Positions 1-6,313 of a stretch of DNA of 11,323 bases are shown one piece after another. Both the position numbers and the translations under genes were made by a program. Source of the DNA: JAFMPW01 sp040830565 (GTDB lineage: Bacteria > Bacteroidota > Bacteroidia > Flavobacteriales > Flavobacteriaceae); NCBI GenBank assembly GCA_040830565.1, contig JBFOMC010000168.1, positions 1-11,323 of the forward strand, given 5' to 3'. A model generated the notes under the pieces. It saw only the letters and a program-made list of their open reading frames with translations, made no database searches and was not told the DNA's origin. Numbering within the stretch: position 1 is the first letter of the stretch; the number at the start of each line of letters is the position of its first letter.

Positions 1-49
1 CAATAATCGATTTCCCGGCCCTGGATGCCCCGCTGACTATGTAAAGCAT
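1..49 (-). CDS. P-loop NTPase/kinase, N-terminal fragment (runs off left edge)
   Basis: An ATG at 47-49 opens a frame reading MLYIVSGASRAGKSII, which continues out of the window. GASRAGKS is a Walker A (P-loop) motif directly after a hydrophobic beta strand, as in small kinases and AAA-type nucleotide-binding proteins. A purine-rich AGGAATGGGAG stretch just upstream can serve as ribosome binding site. The start lies 18 bases after the stop of the cupin gene at 68-460, so the two are probably cotranscribed. Only 16 residues are visible, so the substrate cannot be guessed. The reading rests on the motif plus the ribosome binding site. Confidence 0.6.
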   Translation of the reverse strand, partial: MLYIVSGASRAGKSII

Positions 50-67
50 GCTCCCATTCCTGGCTAC

Positions 68-460
68 TTACTGGATGGGTGGACCAAGTAACTTCAATCC
101 ATGATCTTCAAAGAATTTTGGCAGATCCTCGAACCTTCCGGATACTAATCTCTCGAAAAACTCCTCCGAGCTGCCGGATGGAAGTAATTCAAAGTGAATG
201 ATTGATTCCTCTTGTGACTTGTTAATGAAAGCATGCGGTTTGCCGGCTGGTATTGTGGCCGTGCCTCCCGGGAATACATCAAACCGCTCGCCATCCAGCT
301 CAAATTGAATGTGCCCGGTTATAACATGAAATATCTCCAGCTGATTCTCGTGGGTGTGCAGGGGCGGCCCAGAGCCGGCAGCCACAGCCTCCTCGAATAC
401 CGAAACCTTTCCATCCGTTTCACTTGCTGAGATCAGACACTTGATATTCAGATTTTCCAT
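68..460 (-). CDS. Cupin-domain protein (small, single cupin)
   Basis: A 130-residue protein with a single cupin beta-barrel. Cupin motif 1 has H35, H37 and E42 (LHTHENQLE, then a glycine near 49), and motif 2 is around PAGKPHAF with H76, giving the usual three-His one-Glu metal site. The ATG at 458-460 has an excellent AAGGAGG ribosome binding site four bases upstream, so the start is secure. Single cupins of this type include dioxygenases, isomerases and sugar- or small-molecule-binding proteins. Nothing here fixes the substrate. The C-terminal 40 residues are acidic and aromatic (EEFFERL, PKFFEDHG), as in many quercetinase-like or AraC-type cupins. A possible decayed attC lies upstream. Confidence 0.88.
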   Translation of the reverse strand: MENLNIKCLISASETDGKVSVFEEAVAAGSGPPLHTHENQLEIFHVITGHIQFELDGERFDVFPGGTATIPAGKPHAFINKSQEESIIHFELLPSGSSEEFFERLVSGRFEDLPKFFEDHGLKLLGPPIQ

Positions 461-471
461 ATAACCTCCTT

Positions 472-537
472 ATCGGTTAGTCTGCTGATCACCAATGGAT
501 TAGCAAGTGCTATCACACCATTGGAATTCAAGCGTTC
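472..537 (-). other. Possible decayed attC / nested hairpin between cupin and flavoprotein genes
   Basis: The gap contains an inverted repeat CCAATGG (492-498) / CCATTGG (518-524), with a second small stem TAGCA/TGCTA nested in the loop. On the minus strand the part next to the cupin gene reads CAGCAGACTAACCGATAAGG, which loosely resembles the R' arm of the good attC sites (CAGCTTTAACGAATG). The other side keeps no recognisable R'' box. It could equally be a weak transcription terminator, although there is no T-tract. Confidence 0.3.
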
Positions 538-1135
538 AGTTACTCAAAAACTTGGATAGCTCATTTTCGATCTTTGATATACTTCTTTTTAACCGCTCTG
601 CATCCACCTTCTCACACTTGTAGAAGGATATGAACCGGAGCTGGCATGGACGCGCACAGGAGCCAAGTAACCCCATCTTGATTACTCTTTTCACTGGCCG
701 CCTTAATATGAAGGTGTCCACCCACCAGGGCGCTCCCAATGTTGTGACGACAAACACTTTCTTGATATTGTGAAGCTTCGGTTTTATCGGCCCGGATTCA
801 TCGGCATGGTCGTAAGCCACCCCGGGCACCCAGACACGGTCAAACCAGCCTTTAAGAATGGCGGGAAATCCGAACCACCACGTTGGAAACACAAGGACCA
901 GTGCATCTGCAGCAGTCAGTCGTTCCACTTCGCCAGTGATCGCCGAGGTATCATAGGGCTCCTTGTAATAATCCTCCCTCTCCTTCTGGCTCAGCACGGG
1001 ATCAAATCTGCTCTCGTAGAGGTTCTCCTCAACCACATCATGCCTCATCGACTTTAGCTGTTCTGCGATGGTGTCACTATACTTCTCACAGAGGCTATGT
1101 TTCACAGGATGCGCTGTTACCAGTAGAATCTTCAT
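536..1135 (-). CDS. NAD(P)H dehydrogenase (quinone)-like flavodoxin-fold protein
   Basis: A protein of 199 residues from the ATG at 1133-1135 (MKILLVTAHP). An in-frame ATG four codons upstream, at 1147, is also possible. The N-terminal beta strand followed by the AHPVKHSLC loop is the FMN/FAD phosphate-binding region of the Flavodoxin_2 family (NQO1, MdaB, KefF ancillary proteins). The central FPTWWFGFPAILKGWFDRVW segment is the family hallmark that contacts the isoalloxazine ring and forms the dimer. The expected role is cytoplasmic two-electron reduction of quinones, protecting against redox cycling. Neither start has a clear ribosome binding site. The sequence upstream is the arm and T-tract of a strong hairpin (1147-1176), so expression may depend on read-through. 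Confidence 0.85.
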   Translation of the reverse strand: MKILLVTAHPVKHSLCEKYSDTIAEQLKSMRHDVVEENLYESRFDPVLSQKEREDYYKEPYDTSAITGEVERLTAADALVLVFPTWWFGFPAILKGWFDRVWVPGVAYDHADESGPIKPKLHNIKKVFVVTTLGAPWWVDTFILRRPVKRVIKMGLLGSCARPCQLRFISFYKCEKVDAERLKRSISKIENELSKFLSN

Positions 1136-1146
1136 ACCAAAAAACA

Positions 1147-1176
1147 TAAAAGCTGGGATCGTATGCCCAGCTTTTA
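1147..1176 (-). terminator. Strong intrinsic terminator hairpin
   Basis: A perfect 11-base stem (TAAAAGCTGGG / CCCAGCTTTTA) encloses an 8-base loop. On the minus strand the stem is followed by TGTTTTTT, a good U-tract, so it should terminate transcription from the DUF1801 gene that ends at 1205. The other side ends CTTTTAATTT, so weak bidirectional action is possible. The T-tract runs directly into the start of the flavoprotein gene. Confidence 0.8.
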
Positions 1177-1204
1177 ATTTACTCCGCTATTTGTAATTTT
1201 CAGA

Positions 1205-1585
1205 TTACTTAGCTTTCGGGTGCAAGATTGCATGCCGGACTACCTGCCTGATTTCATCAAGTGGCAGAAGATCACTATCCTTGAAGTTGATACAACCCTT
1301 ACCGGTCTTAATCTTTGGATACTTTTCCTTGAACTCACTGATGTGATGGTAGCCGCAAGTGTATAGGGAGACATAGTTCTTCTGATTGGCTATCGCAACC
1401 CAACCATCGTTAAAGCTGTAGGTTGGCATCTTGTACTTCATGTCCACAGTCGCATCAGGAAACTCATCAACAATGGCCTCATGCAAGGACAGGACTCTCG
1501 CTTTCCGGTCATCAGGAACCGAATCGAGGTATCGCAAAACTTCTTTATTCATGGATTGAGGGACTTCAGCAACCGCAGCTTTCAA
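1205..1585 (-). CDS. DUF1801 (YdhG-like) domain protein
   Basis: A protein of 126 residues from a TTG start at 1583-1585, or 115 from the internal ATG at 1550-1552 (MNKEVLRYLD). I prefer TTG because GAGGAAG lies about eight bases before it, whereas the ATG has no ribosome binding site. The segment MKYKMPTYSFNDGWVAIANQ, followed by VSLYTCGYHH, is typical of the DUF1801/YdhG family, a small alpha/beta domain (iron-chaperone frataxin-like fold) of uncertain function. The stop of the upstream small membrane protein (TGA at 1586-1588) directly abuts the TTG, which suggests translational coupling. A terminator follows downstream. Confidence 0.8.
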   Translation of the reverse strand: MKAAVAEVPQSMNKEVLRYLDSVPDDRKARVLSLHEAIVDEFPDATVDMKYKMPTYSFNDGWVAIANQKNYVSLYTCGYHHISEFKEKYPKIKTGKGCINFKDSDLLPLDEIRQVVRHAILHPKAK

Positions 1586-1789
1586 TCAATCGCTTCCTCG
1601 ATTCTTCGATAAGGCAACCATTATGAATCCGATCCCCACACCGAGGATAATGCAACCGGTGAAGGCAAAGACCGAAGTGTATCCAAATACACCCACAGGA
1701 AAGAAAAAGAAGCCAACACCCAAACCAACGCAGGCGCCTCCAGGTATGGCGAACATGATCTTTTCTGGATTATCACTTTTATTACTCAT
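1586..1789 (-). CDS. Small two-TM membrane protein, unknown function
   Basis: A protein of 67 residues. After a polar N-terminus (MSNKSDNPEK) two hydrophobic segments follow, at roughly 11-31 (with GLGVGFFFF) and 36-60, separated by a short turn. The tail is short and basic to polar. The start is well supported by AAGGAGAT about eight bases upstream of the ATG at 1787-1789. Glycine-rich helices suggest helix packing in the inner membrane. I recognise no family. It is immediately followed by the DUF1801 gene, so the pair is probably one transcription and translation unit. Confidence 0.65.
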   Translation of the reverse strand: MSNKSDNPEKIMFAIPGGACVGLGVGFFFFPVGVFGYTSVFAFTGCIILGVGIGFIMVALSKNRGSD

Positions 1790-1994
1790 GGTCAGATCTC
1801 CTTAATTTTGCATGATGAAATGAATCAGCCTCAGCCAAGTGATTAGATTCAAAAACCAAATGAAGGCGAGGGTTTTCCTGCTGGCCCGAGTTAGTAGATG
1901 CGTCCCGTAATAACTGCGGCACAATGGGAAGAGACAAGATAGCTATGAGCTTCTGCCTTTTACGGGCAATGGATTTAGACTGAAAGCGATCCAT
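1782..1994 (-). CDS. Doubtful 70-aa ORF filling the gap after the tautomerase
   Basis: Between the tautomerase stop (1997-1999) and the next gene start (1789) an open frame begins with ATG at 1992-1994, two bases after that stop. It runs 70 codons and overlaps the next start by eight bases. The product is basic, with a hydrophobic patch (LIAILSLPIV) near residue 20, and matches nothing I recognise. The spacing is what one expects in a coupled operon. However, the last residues simply translate the ribosome binding site of the next gene, and the composition is unconvincing. If it is not a gene, this 207-base stretch holds nothing else I can identify. Confidence 0.25.
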   Translation of the reverse strand: MDRFQSKSIARKRQKLIAILSLPIVPQLLRDASTNSGQQENPRLHLVFESNHLAEADSFHHAKLRRSDHE

Positions 1995-1996
1995 TC

Positions 1997-2365
1997 TCAG
2001 CAAAGTAATTCCCCTCCAAATGCTATTCGTCCCTGGGCGGAAGCTTCATAGATAATGTGTATGTTCTCCACATCTCTATCCATTTGCTGGGCAATGCACC
2101 TGGCTAGCGCCATTGCTTCGCCTCGAAGGGTGCTTTCATCTCCGGCTTTCCTTTTTAGCACCTTCGCGAAGACTGGCCTTGGCGTGGATGTTGATGGAAT
2201 ACCGTTTTCAGCATAACCATCTGCCTCAAGCTGCCTTAGCTTAATCCAGATTGTTCCTTTAGGGCTGTTAAATATGGATTCTGCAGCATCAGCAATTCTC
2301 TGCGCAAGATCTCCGGGGATAAGCTCTCCCTTTGTCGCAATATATTCTATTTCCAGGATTGGCAT
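1997..2365 (-). CDS. Tautomerase-superfamily protein (MIF / 4-oxalocrotonate tautomerase-like)
   Basis: A 122-residue protein beginning MPILEIEYI. Proline directly after the initiator methionine is the catalytic N-terminal base of the tautomerase superfamily, exposed when Met is removed. The length fits a single-chain double beta-alpha-beta unit like MIF or 5-carboxymethyl-2-hydroxymuconate isomerase rather than the 62-residue 4-OT. Near residues 39-44 GTIWIKLR matches the second strand of such units, and NIHIIYEASAQGRIAFGGEL near the end matches the MIF-like C-terminal strand with the FGG turn. Likely reaction: keto-enol tautomerisation of a small carbonyl acid; the substrate is unknown. It lies 13 bases downstream of the Nudix gene without its own clear ribosome binding site, so they are probably one operon. 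Confidence 0.78.
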   Translation of the reverse strand: MPILEIEYIATKGELIPGDLAQRIADAAESIFNSPKGTIWIKLRQLEADGYAENGIPSTSTPRPVFAKVLKRKAGDESTLRGEAMALARCIAQQMDRDVENIHIIYEASAQGRIAFGGELLC

Positions 2366-2378
2366 GGTTGGATAATGT

Positions 2379-2936
2379 TTAAGTTTGCAGCGAGAACGGG
2401 GCTGCTTCCCATTTTCTCACCATTCGCAGCATCGACTCTTCATTGGTGTAATCAGATACATTCGAAATGTTAATCCATTTCAGATCATGGGATTCTTCAC
2501 TCACTGTATACGCTTCATCTCCGATGTTAACCAGCGCAAACCGTATGTCATAATGAAGGTGCTCAGCCTCATGTCCCCTTTCGGGAATCAAGTGTATGTC
2601 GACATCGAATATCTCAGTGCTTATTGGTGCAACTTTCGCTAATCCTGACTCCTCTTCTACTTCGCGCAGGGCAACCGAGAGAACATCAGATTCTCCATCT
2701 GCATGGCCTCCCATCTGTAACCACCTGTCAAGTTTCCGATGATGCGTTAGAAGTACTTTTTCCCCAGTACTATCAACTACCCAGGCAGAACCCGTTACAT
2801 GCCCTTCCTGCAGGCTTCTTTGGAAGCAGTTGTCATTGTCCGATACAAAAGTAATGAATCGGTCCACCGTTGCTGCTTCCTTAGGGTACTTTTCTCTGTA
2901 CCTGCTGAGCATGGACATTAGGGGCGCCCGATTCAT
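2379..2936 (-). CDS. Nudix hydrolase
   Basis: A protein of 185 residues from the ATG at 2934-2936. Longer in-frame readings back to 3020 are possible, but they overlap the upstream gene and are unlikely to be coding. The Nudix box is at residues 76-99, GGHADGESDVLSVALREV followed by EEESGL. The REVEEESG helix supplying Mg ligands is intact. The usual glutamate seven residues before R is replaced in register by serine, with a Glu one position earlier, as in the known GGHxDGDxDVL subgroup. Expected reaction: hydrolysis of a nucleoside diphosphate linked to another group. The start overlaps the stop of the upstream small gene as ATGA, with GGGA before it, so translation is coupled. Confidence 0.88.
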   Translation of the reverse strand: MNRAPLMSMLSRYREKYPKEAATVDRFITFVSDNDNCFQRSLQEGHVTGSAWVVDSTGEKVLLTHHRKLDRWLQMGGHADGESDVLSVALREVEEESGLAKVAPISTEIFDVDIHLIPERGHEAEHLHYDIRFALVNIGDEAYTVSEESHDLKWINISNVSDYTNEESMLRMVRKWEAAPFSLQT

Positions 2937-3130
2937 AGTTCCCATATCAACTCCCGACCTCGCTTTCTCTTCCGCTTCAGCCCAATTTCCTTTTCCAGTT
3001 CGTTGATCCAGGTCGGGCACGGTGTTTTGTACGGCAGCTTCAGATTGGTTTTGAGCTCCCTCCAGGTCCTGCCATCAGGACTTTCATCCAGCTCTTTCCT
3101 GATGCGACTCTTAAATTCCACGTACTTCAC
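2933..3130 (-). CDS. Small basic conserved protein, probably winged-helix-like
   Basis: A 65-residue, very basic protein from a GTG start at 3128-3130. The pattern RIRKELDESPDGRTWRELK, then LPYKTPCPTWINELE, then EIGLKRKRKRGRELIWEL, resembles a family of small bacterial proteins whose layout (helix, TWxEL helix, CPxW, helix, basic beta wing) suggests a winged-helix DNA-binding fold. That fold is my inference. No good ribosome binding site precedes the GTG, and the start sits at the border of a possible decayed attC, as if it were the first gene of a cassette. Its stop overlaps the Nudix start by ATGA, so the two proteins are made together. Confidence 0.7.
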   Translation of the reverse strand: MKYVEFKSRIRKELDESPDGRTWRELKTNLKLPYKTPCPTWINELEKEIGLKRKRKRGRELIWEL

Positions 3131-3138
3131 TGTTCTAA

Positions 3139-3209
3139 ATTATGCTAAAGCTGTTGACCGACACAAGCGATATGAGTGTCGCATTCGGCGATCGGCTCTG
3201 ACGCAAAAC
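3139..3209 (-). other. Probable decayed attC site
   Basis: On the minus strand the arm next to the small basic gene reads CTTGTGTCGGTCAACAGC followed by TTTAGCAT. Attached to the good attC at 8044-8169 the same arm reads CTTGTCGCACCACAGC followed by TTTAACGA, so the similarity is clear. A CGACAC/GTGTCG stem brackets the centre. The GTTRRRY core has decayed to GCATAA, and the R'' box beside the acetyltransferase stop is unrecognisable. Confidence 0.5.
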
Positions 3210-3770
3210 TTAATCCACTCTTTTGAGGAACTTAGCTGGGACTCCTCCAACCATTGTGGAGTCTTCAACATCTTTTGTTACAACTGATCCTGACGCGATA
3301 ATCACATTATCCCCAATGGTAACCCCTGGATTGATGATCGCTCCAGCACCAATCCAGACATTGTCCCCGATTCGCACGTCTTTCCCAGACTCGAGACCGG
3401 TTTCTCTTTCCCTGGAGCTGATCGGATGCGTGGCCGTTATAATGCTGACCCTCGGGCCTACTAAACAGTTTTTGCCTATGCGCACTTCACAGACATCAAG
3501 GATGATCAGGTCGTAATTCGCATAGAAGTTTTCTCCAAGGAATATGTTGTATCCATAGTCGCATTGGAACCTTGGTTCTATGACACAGTCTCCTTTAATC
3601 TCACCCAGCAGCTCACCCAGCAACTGTTTCCTGCTGGCTGTTTCATCTGGGTTTGTGGCATTATACGCCGCGCACATGTTGCGAGCCTTTGACCGCTCCT
3701 GCTTTAATGTGGGATCCGAGGCGTCGTACAGTTCACCCATGAGCATTTTTTCTTTTTCGCTGCTACTCAT
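3210..3770 (-). CDS. Sugar O-acetyltransferase (maltose/galactoside type)
   Basis: A protein of 186 residues from the ATG at 3768-3770. The frame can also open at a TTG three codons earlier. The N-terminal MSSSEKEKMLMGELYDASDP is the Maa/LacA N-terminal domain. From about residue 60 a left-handed beta helix of hexapeptide repeats follows (IGKNCLVG, IGDNVWIGAGAIINPGVTIG). H115 in TATHP is the catalytic histidine position of this family, and the C-terminus ends with the usual GVPAKFLK. It transfers an acetyl group from acetyl-CoA to a sugar hydroxyl in the cytoplasm, and works as a trimer. No strong ribosome binding site is seen. It is separated from the downstream small basic gene by a likely decayed attC. 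Confidence 0.92.
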   Translation of the reverse strand: MSSSEKEKMLMGELYDASDPTLKQERSKARNMCAAYNATNPDETASRKQLLGELLGEIKGDCVIEPRFQCDYGYNIFLGENFYANYDLIILDVCEVRIGKNCLVGPRVSIITATHPISSRERETGLESGKDVRIGDNVWIGAGAIINPGVTIGDNVIIASGSVVTKDVEDSTMVGGVPAKFLKRVD

Positions 3771-3816
3771 AGTGTCCAAAGGCGGTTAGTTCGACCGTGC
3801 TAATATGGGTGAGGAT

Positions 3817-4065
3817 TTACTTCAGGTTCCGCCCTTCGAGCTCCTTTTTTATGGCAGTGTACCTCTTGGGCTTCTTGAGAAGTAGATAAATTAGGAACAG
3901 AGGAATTAATGCCACAAATCCCAGCGAGTCTGCAGCCAAGCTATAGATGATAATTCCGATCAGAAACCCGATGAAGAATGCATCTATTAATGGAGACGGC
4001 TTGTTGTGCTTGGCCACTTCCAATAGCTCTTCATCGCTTAATTTCGACAGTTCTTCTTGGTTCAT
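3817..4065 (-). CDS. Small two-TM membrane protein
   Basis: An 82-residue protein. A charged N-terminal helix (MNQEELSKLSDEELLEVAK) precedes two transmembrane helices at about 26-46 (DAFFIGFLIGIIIYSLAAD) and 48-64, then a basic tail (KKPKRYTAIKKELEGRNLK). The layout and the NxEELxKLSDEELL start resemble small hypothetical membrane proteins I associate with Bacteroidota; no function is known. The ribosome binding site is weak. It sits between the VOC and acetyltransferase genes with gaps of 33 and 46 bases and no attC between them, so it probably belongs to the same transcription unit. Confidence 0.72.
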   Translation of the reverse strand: MNQEELSKLSDEELLEVAKHNKPSPLIDAFFIGFLIGIIIYSLAADSLGFVALIPLFLIYLLLKKPKRYTAIKKELEGRNLK

Positions 4066-4098
4066 TTTTCTGATATTGTTTCTATTCGCAGGCTACGC

Positions 4099-4494
4099 TT
4101 ATTTACCATTCACCTTCTGCGTGAGGCAAATGAGATTCCCACATGTGTCCTCAAATATTGTGAATTTAACGTCACCCATTTCCTGCGGCTCTCCTCGGAA
4201 GACCACGCCATGCTCTTTCAGCTTTTCGACTTCCATATCCAGGTCATCACTCTCAAACTGCGCGACCGGTATTCCGGCTTCATACAGCGCGTTGTAGTAT
4301 TCCTTTGCTGGCTCGAAGCCGAGCGGCTCTAGCAACAATTCAACACCTTCAACTCCTTCAGGTGAAATCACTGTTAACCAGCGATGCTCTCCCATCGGCA
4401 CATCTTCCTTCTTAACGAATCCTAGCTTCTCAGTGTAGAAAGCTAATGCCTGCGCTTGATCTGGGACCGGAATACCTGTGAGTGTAATTTTCAT
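4099..4494 (-). CDS. VOC-family (glyoxalase/bleomycin-resistance fold) protein
   Basis: A 131-residue protein with two beta-alpha-beta-beta-beta modules. The first opens MKITLTGIPVPDQAQALAFY with TEKLGF following, the standard VOC start, and the second ends FTIFEDTCGNLICL, the usual metal-ligand strand with Glu in FED. The large family includes glyoxalase I, extradiol dioxygenases and drug-binding resistance proteins. The sequence resembles the general small VOC members of unknown substrate. The ATG at 4492-4494 is preceded by AAAGGAT, a reasonable ribosome binding site. It follows a cupin gene after 38 bases, in one likely transcription unit. Confidence 0.88.
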   Translation of the reverse strand: MKITLTGIPVPDQAQALAFYTEKLGFVKKEDVPMGEHRWLTVISPEGVEGVELLLEPLGFEPAKEYYNALYEAGIPVAQFESDDLDMEVEKLKEHGVVFRGEPQEMGDVKFTIFEDTCGNLICLTQKVNGK

Positions 4495-4532
4495 GCTTTA
4501 TCCTTTTGTTTCTCTTTTCACACATCTCTTTT

Positions 4533-4871
4533 TCAAAACCACTCATCATCTGGATCAAATTTTGGAATGGCCAAATTTAGTATTCGCATTTCCCCTACAG
4601 CTCGATGCCTGCATCCTGGTTTGATCATAATTGAAGTCATGGGCTTTATGGGAATCATTTCACCGTCGAGCTCAAGATATCCTTCGCCTTCTAGGACCAG
4701 ATATATCTCTGTTGTTTTCTTGTGATAATGCGTTCTGCTGTCCTTTGATATATCAACCAGGTGAGCTGACGCTACTGTGTTTTCTGAATTCATGAATCCA
4801 CGCCTGGTTGTGCCACAGGGACATTCCAATGGCTCTACTTCATCAAGTTGCTCTATGTGGTAGTTTTTCAT
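4533..4871 (-). CDS. Cupin-domain protein with CPCG motif
   Basis: A 112-residue single cupin. Motif 1 has H48, H50 and E55 (THYHKKTTEIYLVLEGEG) and motif 2 has H89 (IKPGCRHRAVG), so all four classical metal ligands are present. An N-terminal CPCGTTRRGF segment is characteristic of a group of short cupins with the conserved ending ILNLAIPKFDPDDEWF. The biochemical role of that group is not known to me. The length matches the family. No ribosome binding site is obvious before the ATG at 4869-4871. It is the second of three unrelated cupins in the window. Confidence 0.85.
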   Translation of the reverse strand: MKNYHIEQLDEVEPLECPCGTTRRGFMNSENTVASAHLVDISKDSRTHYHKKTTEIYLVLEGEGYLELDGEMIPIKPMTSIMIKPGCRHRAVGEMRILNLAIPKFDPDDEWF

Positions 4872-4963
4872 GTTTGGTATAAAGTTAAGAAACTGGAATA
4901 TCCACCTTCCGCATGCTTCTTAATTCTGGCCAGGCTTCTGGATGAATTCAATGCCGCAGTTTT

Positions 4964-5344
4964 TCAGCCAGGATTCTCACCTTCTGCGCTTTCTTCTACA
5001 ACTTCATTCTCTTCAGCGTCAAAATTCATGTCTACGCTAATTCTGAATGGTAGCAGGACACAGATTAGTCCGAAAGCCAAAATCCACTTGGTAAGCTTTT
5101 TTCGTTCTCTTGTAAGATTCTCTGTTAGAAGAAAAAACGCCAAGCCGAACAGTAGAATAATCAGCCTCTCTAGAATGTACCAAATTGTGCTTAGGTCATT
5201 TTGCAGCTTTTGAACCCATGGGAAACTGATGATGATGTTGTCTATTATCCAAAGTCCCAAAAGTAATCCAATGGTCGTGTAGACGAGAAGAGTGACTGTT
5301 CTTAATTTATTCATAGATCTGTTAATCAGGTGCTTGGTCATCAT
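4964..5344 (-). CDS. Membrane protein of unknown function (3 predicted TM)
   Basis: A protein of 126 residues (the frame opens with two ATGs; MNKLRTVTLL at 5314 is another candidate). Hydrophobic segments at about 16-38, 58-78 and 86-102 suggest three transmembrane helices. The C-terminus (EENEVVEESAEGENPG) is strongly acidic. I recognise no family. Its start lies six bases after the stop of the next membrane protein gene upstream, so the two are very probably coexpressed and may interact. The 92 bases between this gene and the downstream cupin hold no feature I can support. Confidence 0.6.
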   Translation of the reverse strand: MMTKHLINRSMNKLRTVTLLVYTTIGLLLGLWIIDNIIISFPWVQKLQNDLSTIWYILERLIILLFGLAFFLLTENLTRERKKLTKWILAFGLICVLLPFRISVDMNFDAEENEVVEESAEGENPG

Positions 5345-5350
5345 TGATTC

Positions 5351-5653
5351 TCAAAAATAAAACCTGAACAATATAAAAGAGCATAAGGCAGTTCCTACCA
5401 TGATAACTATTCGCAAGGTAAGTTTACTCAGCCACTTCTTCTTCAGCTCATTCTTTCTGGATTCAGAAGGAATTTCCCAAATTTTTGGCACTTCAAGAAT
5501 TTGCGTTATCCCGATAACGAAAACTATAGCGACTGGAATAAAGATTATCCTGTAGTAAGTGTTGAAGTAATAGTATTCTGAAAAGAAGGTTTGGGATTTG
5601 GCCAGACCAACAAGGGTTCCAACAATCATACTTGTGTACCAGGTAGCTTTCAT
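5351..5653 (-). CDS. Membrane protein of unknown function (about 3 TM)
   Basis: A protein of 100 residues from the ATG at 5651-5653; an in-frame GTG is immediately upstream. Three hydrophobic stretches are visible, near 7-20, 35-53 and 80-98, with a charged loop SESRKNELKKKW before the last one. The N-terminal part is rich in Tyr and Phe. No family is recognised. The downstream membrane gene begins six bases after its stop, making a two-gene membrane unit. Its start lies near the left edge of a probable decayed attC, so the pair may be one old cassette. Confidence 0.58.
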   Translation of the reverse strand: MKATWYTSMIVGTLVGLAKSQTFFSEYYYFNTYYRIIFIPVAIVFVIGITQILEVPKIWEIPSESRKNELKKKWLSKLTLRIVIMVGTALCSFILFRFYF

Positions 5654-5658
5654 CACGA

Positions 5659-5728
5659 CATATCGTTAGGACTGGATGGTAGCAGGAACTGCGAACCATG
5701 GTCAACTCCAGCAGGTGGATTGCCCCAA
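5659..5728 (-). other. Probable decayed attC site
   Basis: On the minus strand one arm reads CTGCTGGAGTTGACC, matching the R''/L'' arm of the intact attC at 9755-9857 (TCGCTGGAGGTGACGCC). The other arm ends CAGTCCTAACGATATG, matching CAGCTTTAACGAATG of the attC at 8044-8169. CTGG/CCAG and ATGGT/ACCAT pairs keep the site foldable. The R'' AAC is changed to AAT. Confidence 0.5.
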
Positions 5729-5730
5729 AC

Positions 5731-6237
5731 TTACCATGGATTAGATGGAATATAAATACTCTCCTTAACGCTCAATGGCTTATCCGACATCCATTCAAAT
5801 TTGGACTTCTCATAGCTCCCCCTCTGGAGATAATAGACATCGTTTACGATCTGCTTGAAGTTGTGATAATGATAATACTTCAACAGATTTTTAGGACAGC
5901 ATAGCACCAAAGGAAGATTAGAATCTTTCTGGTCCCTCCACTCCCTGAGCAATTCAAACATCCGCATGGGTAATCTTTGTCCCTGGTACTCAGGAACAAC
6001 AACTACTCCACCAACACCGATACACGGGGTCTCAACTTTGTCTATTATCAGGGTAAATGTACCAAATCCTATGTGCCCAATAGCTACTCCATCTGATGAA
6101 GCACGAATGTGCAGATTCCCGCCTACCCAATCTGTTCCTATTCCTTCAGGTGAGAAGACATGCTCACGCCATGTGGTCAGTGAGCGCCAATCCTCTCCAG
6201 ATAGGCTGTCTGCTATCCTAAGTTCGATTCTGGACAT
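5731..6237 (-). CDS. GNAT-family N-acetyltransferase
   Basis: A protein of 168 residues. The ATG at 6235-6237 has a GAGGAGAG ribosome binding site five bases upstream. The strand VGGVVVVPEYQGQRLPMRMF, at about 75-95, is GNAT motif A. QGQRLP is the pyrophosphate-binding loop of acetyl-CoA (Q/R-x-x-G-x-G/A with the last Gly replaced). Further on, a YYHYHNFK segment matches the conserved tyrosine region of motif B. The acceptor substrate is unknown. It may modify an antibiotic, a small amine or a protein. A decayed attC probably follows its stop and another precedes it, so it looks like a single-gene cassette. Confidence 0.85.
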   Translation of the reverse strand: MSRIELRIADSLSGEDWRSLTTWREHVFSPEGIGTDWVGGNLHIRASSDGVAIGHIGFGTFTLIIDKVETPCIGVGGVVVVPEYQGQRLPMRMFELLREWRDQKDSNLPLVLCCPKNLLKYYHYHNFKQIVNDVYYLQRGSYEKSKFEWMSDKPLSVKESIYIPSNPW

Positions 6238-6253
6238 AAACTCTCCTCACTCA

Positions 6254-6304
6254 AAATGCCGAATAGCACTGATAAGAGCCCCCAGTGCGACCTGCCAGCT
6301 CATA
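6254..6304 (-). other. Possible decayed attC site
   Basis: On the minus strand GAGCTGGCAGGTCGCACTG resembles the R''/L'' arm of intact sites (CGCTGGAGGTGACGCCACT). A GCACTG (6266-6271) / CAGTGC (6283-6288) stem pairs the two halves. The other arm (CAGTGCTATTCGGCATT) keeps only a loose likeness to CAGCTTTAACGAATG. It is shorter than the good sites. Confidence 0.38.
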
Positions 6305-6313
6305 CCTTGATGA

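Noticed and set aside
770..1057. 95-aa open frame on the + strand within the quinone reductase gene
   Set aside because: It is the antisense shadow of a gene with clear family motifs, with no ribosome binding site and an implausible composition.
2937..3020. N-terminal extension of the Nudix protein to 213 residues
   Set aside because: The extension overlaps the small basic gene in another frame, and the ATGA start at 2936 with an upstream GGGA gives the usual family length.
3947..4332. Overlapping + strand open frames across the small membrane and VOC genes
   Set aside because: Serine- and phenylalanine-rich antisense translations with no recognisable motif; the minus-strand genes explain the region.
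4872..4963. Gap between cupin and membrane gene as another decayed attC
   Set aside because: CCAGTTTCTTAACTTTATAC on the minus strand is only vaguely like an R' arm, no partner arm or stem was found, so it is not listed as a site.
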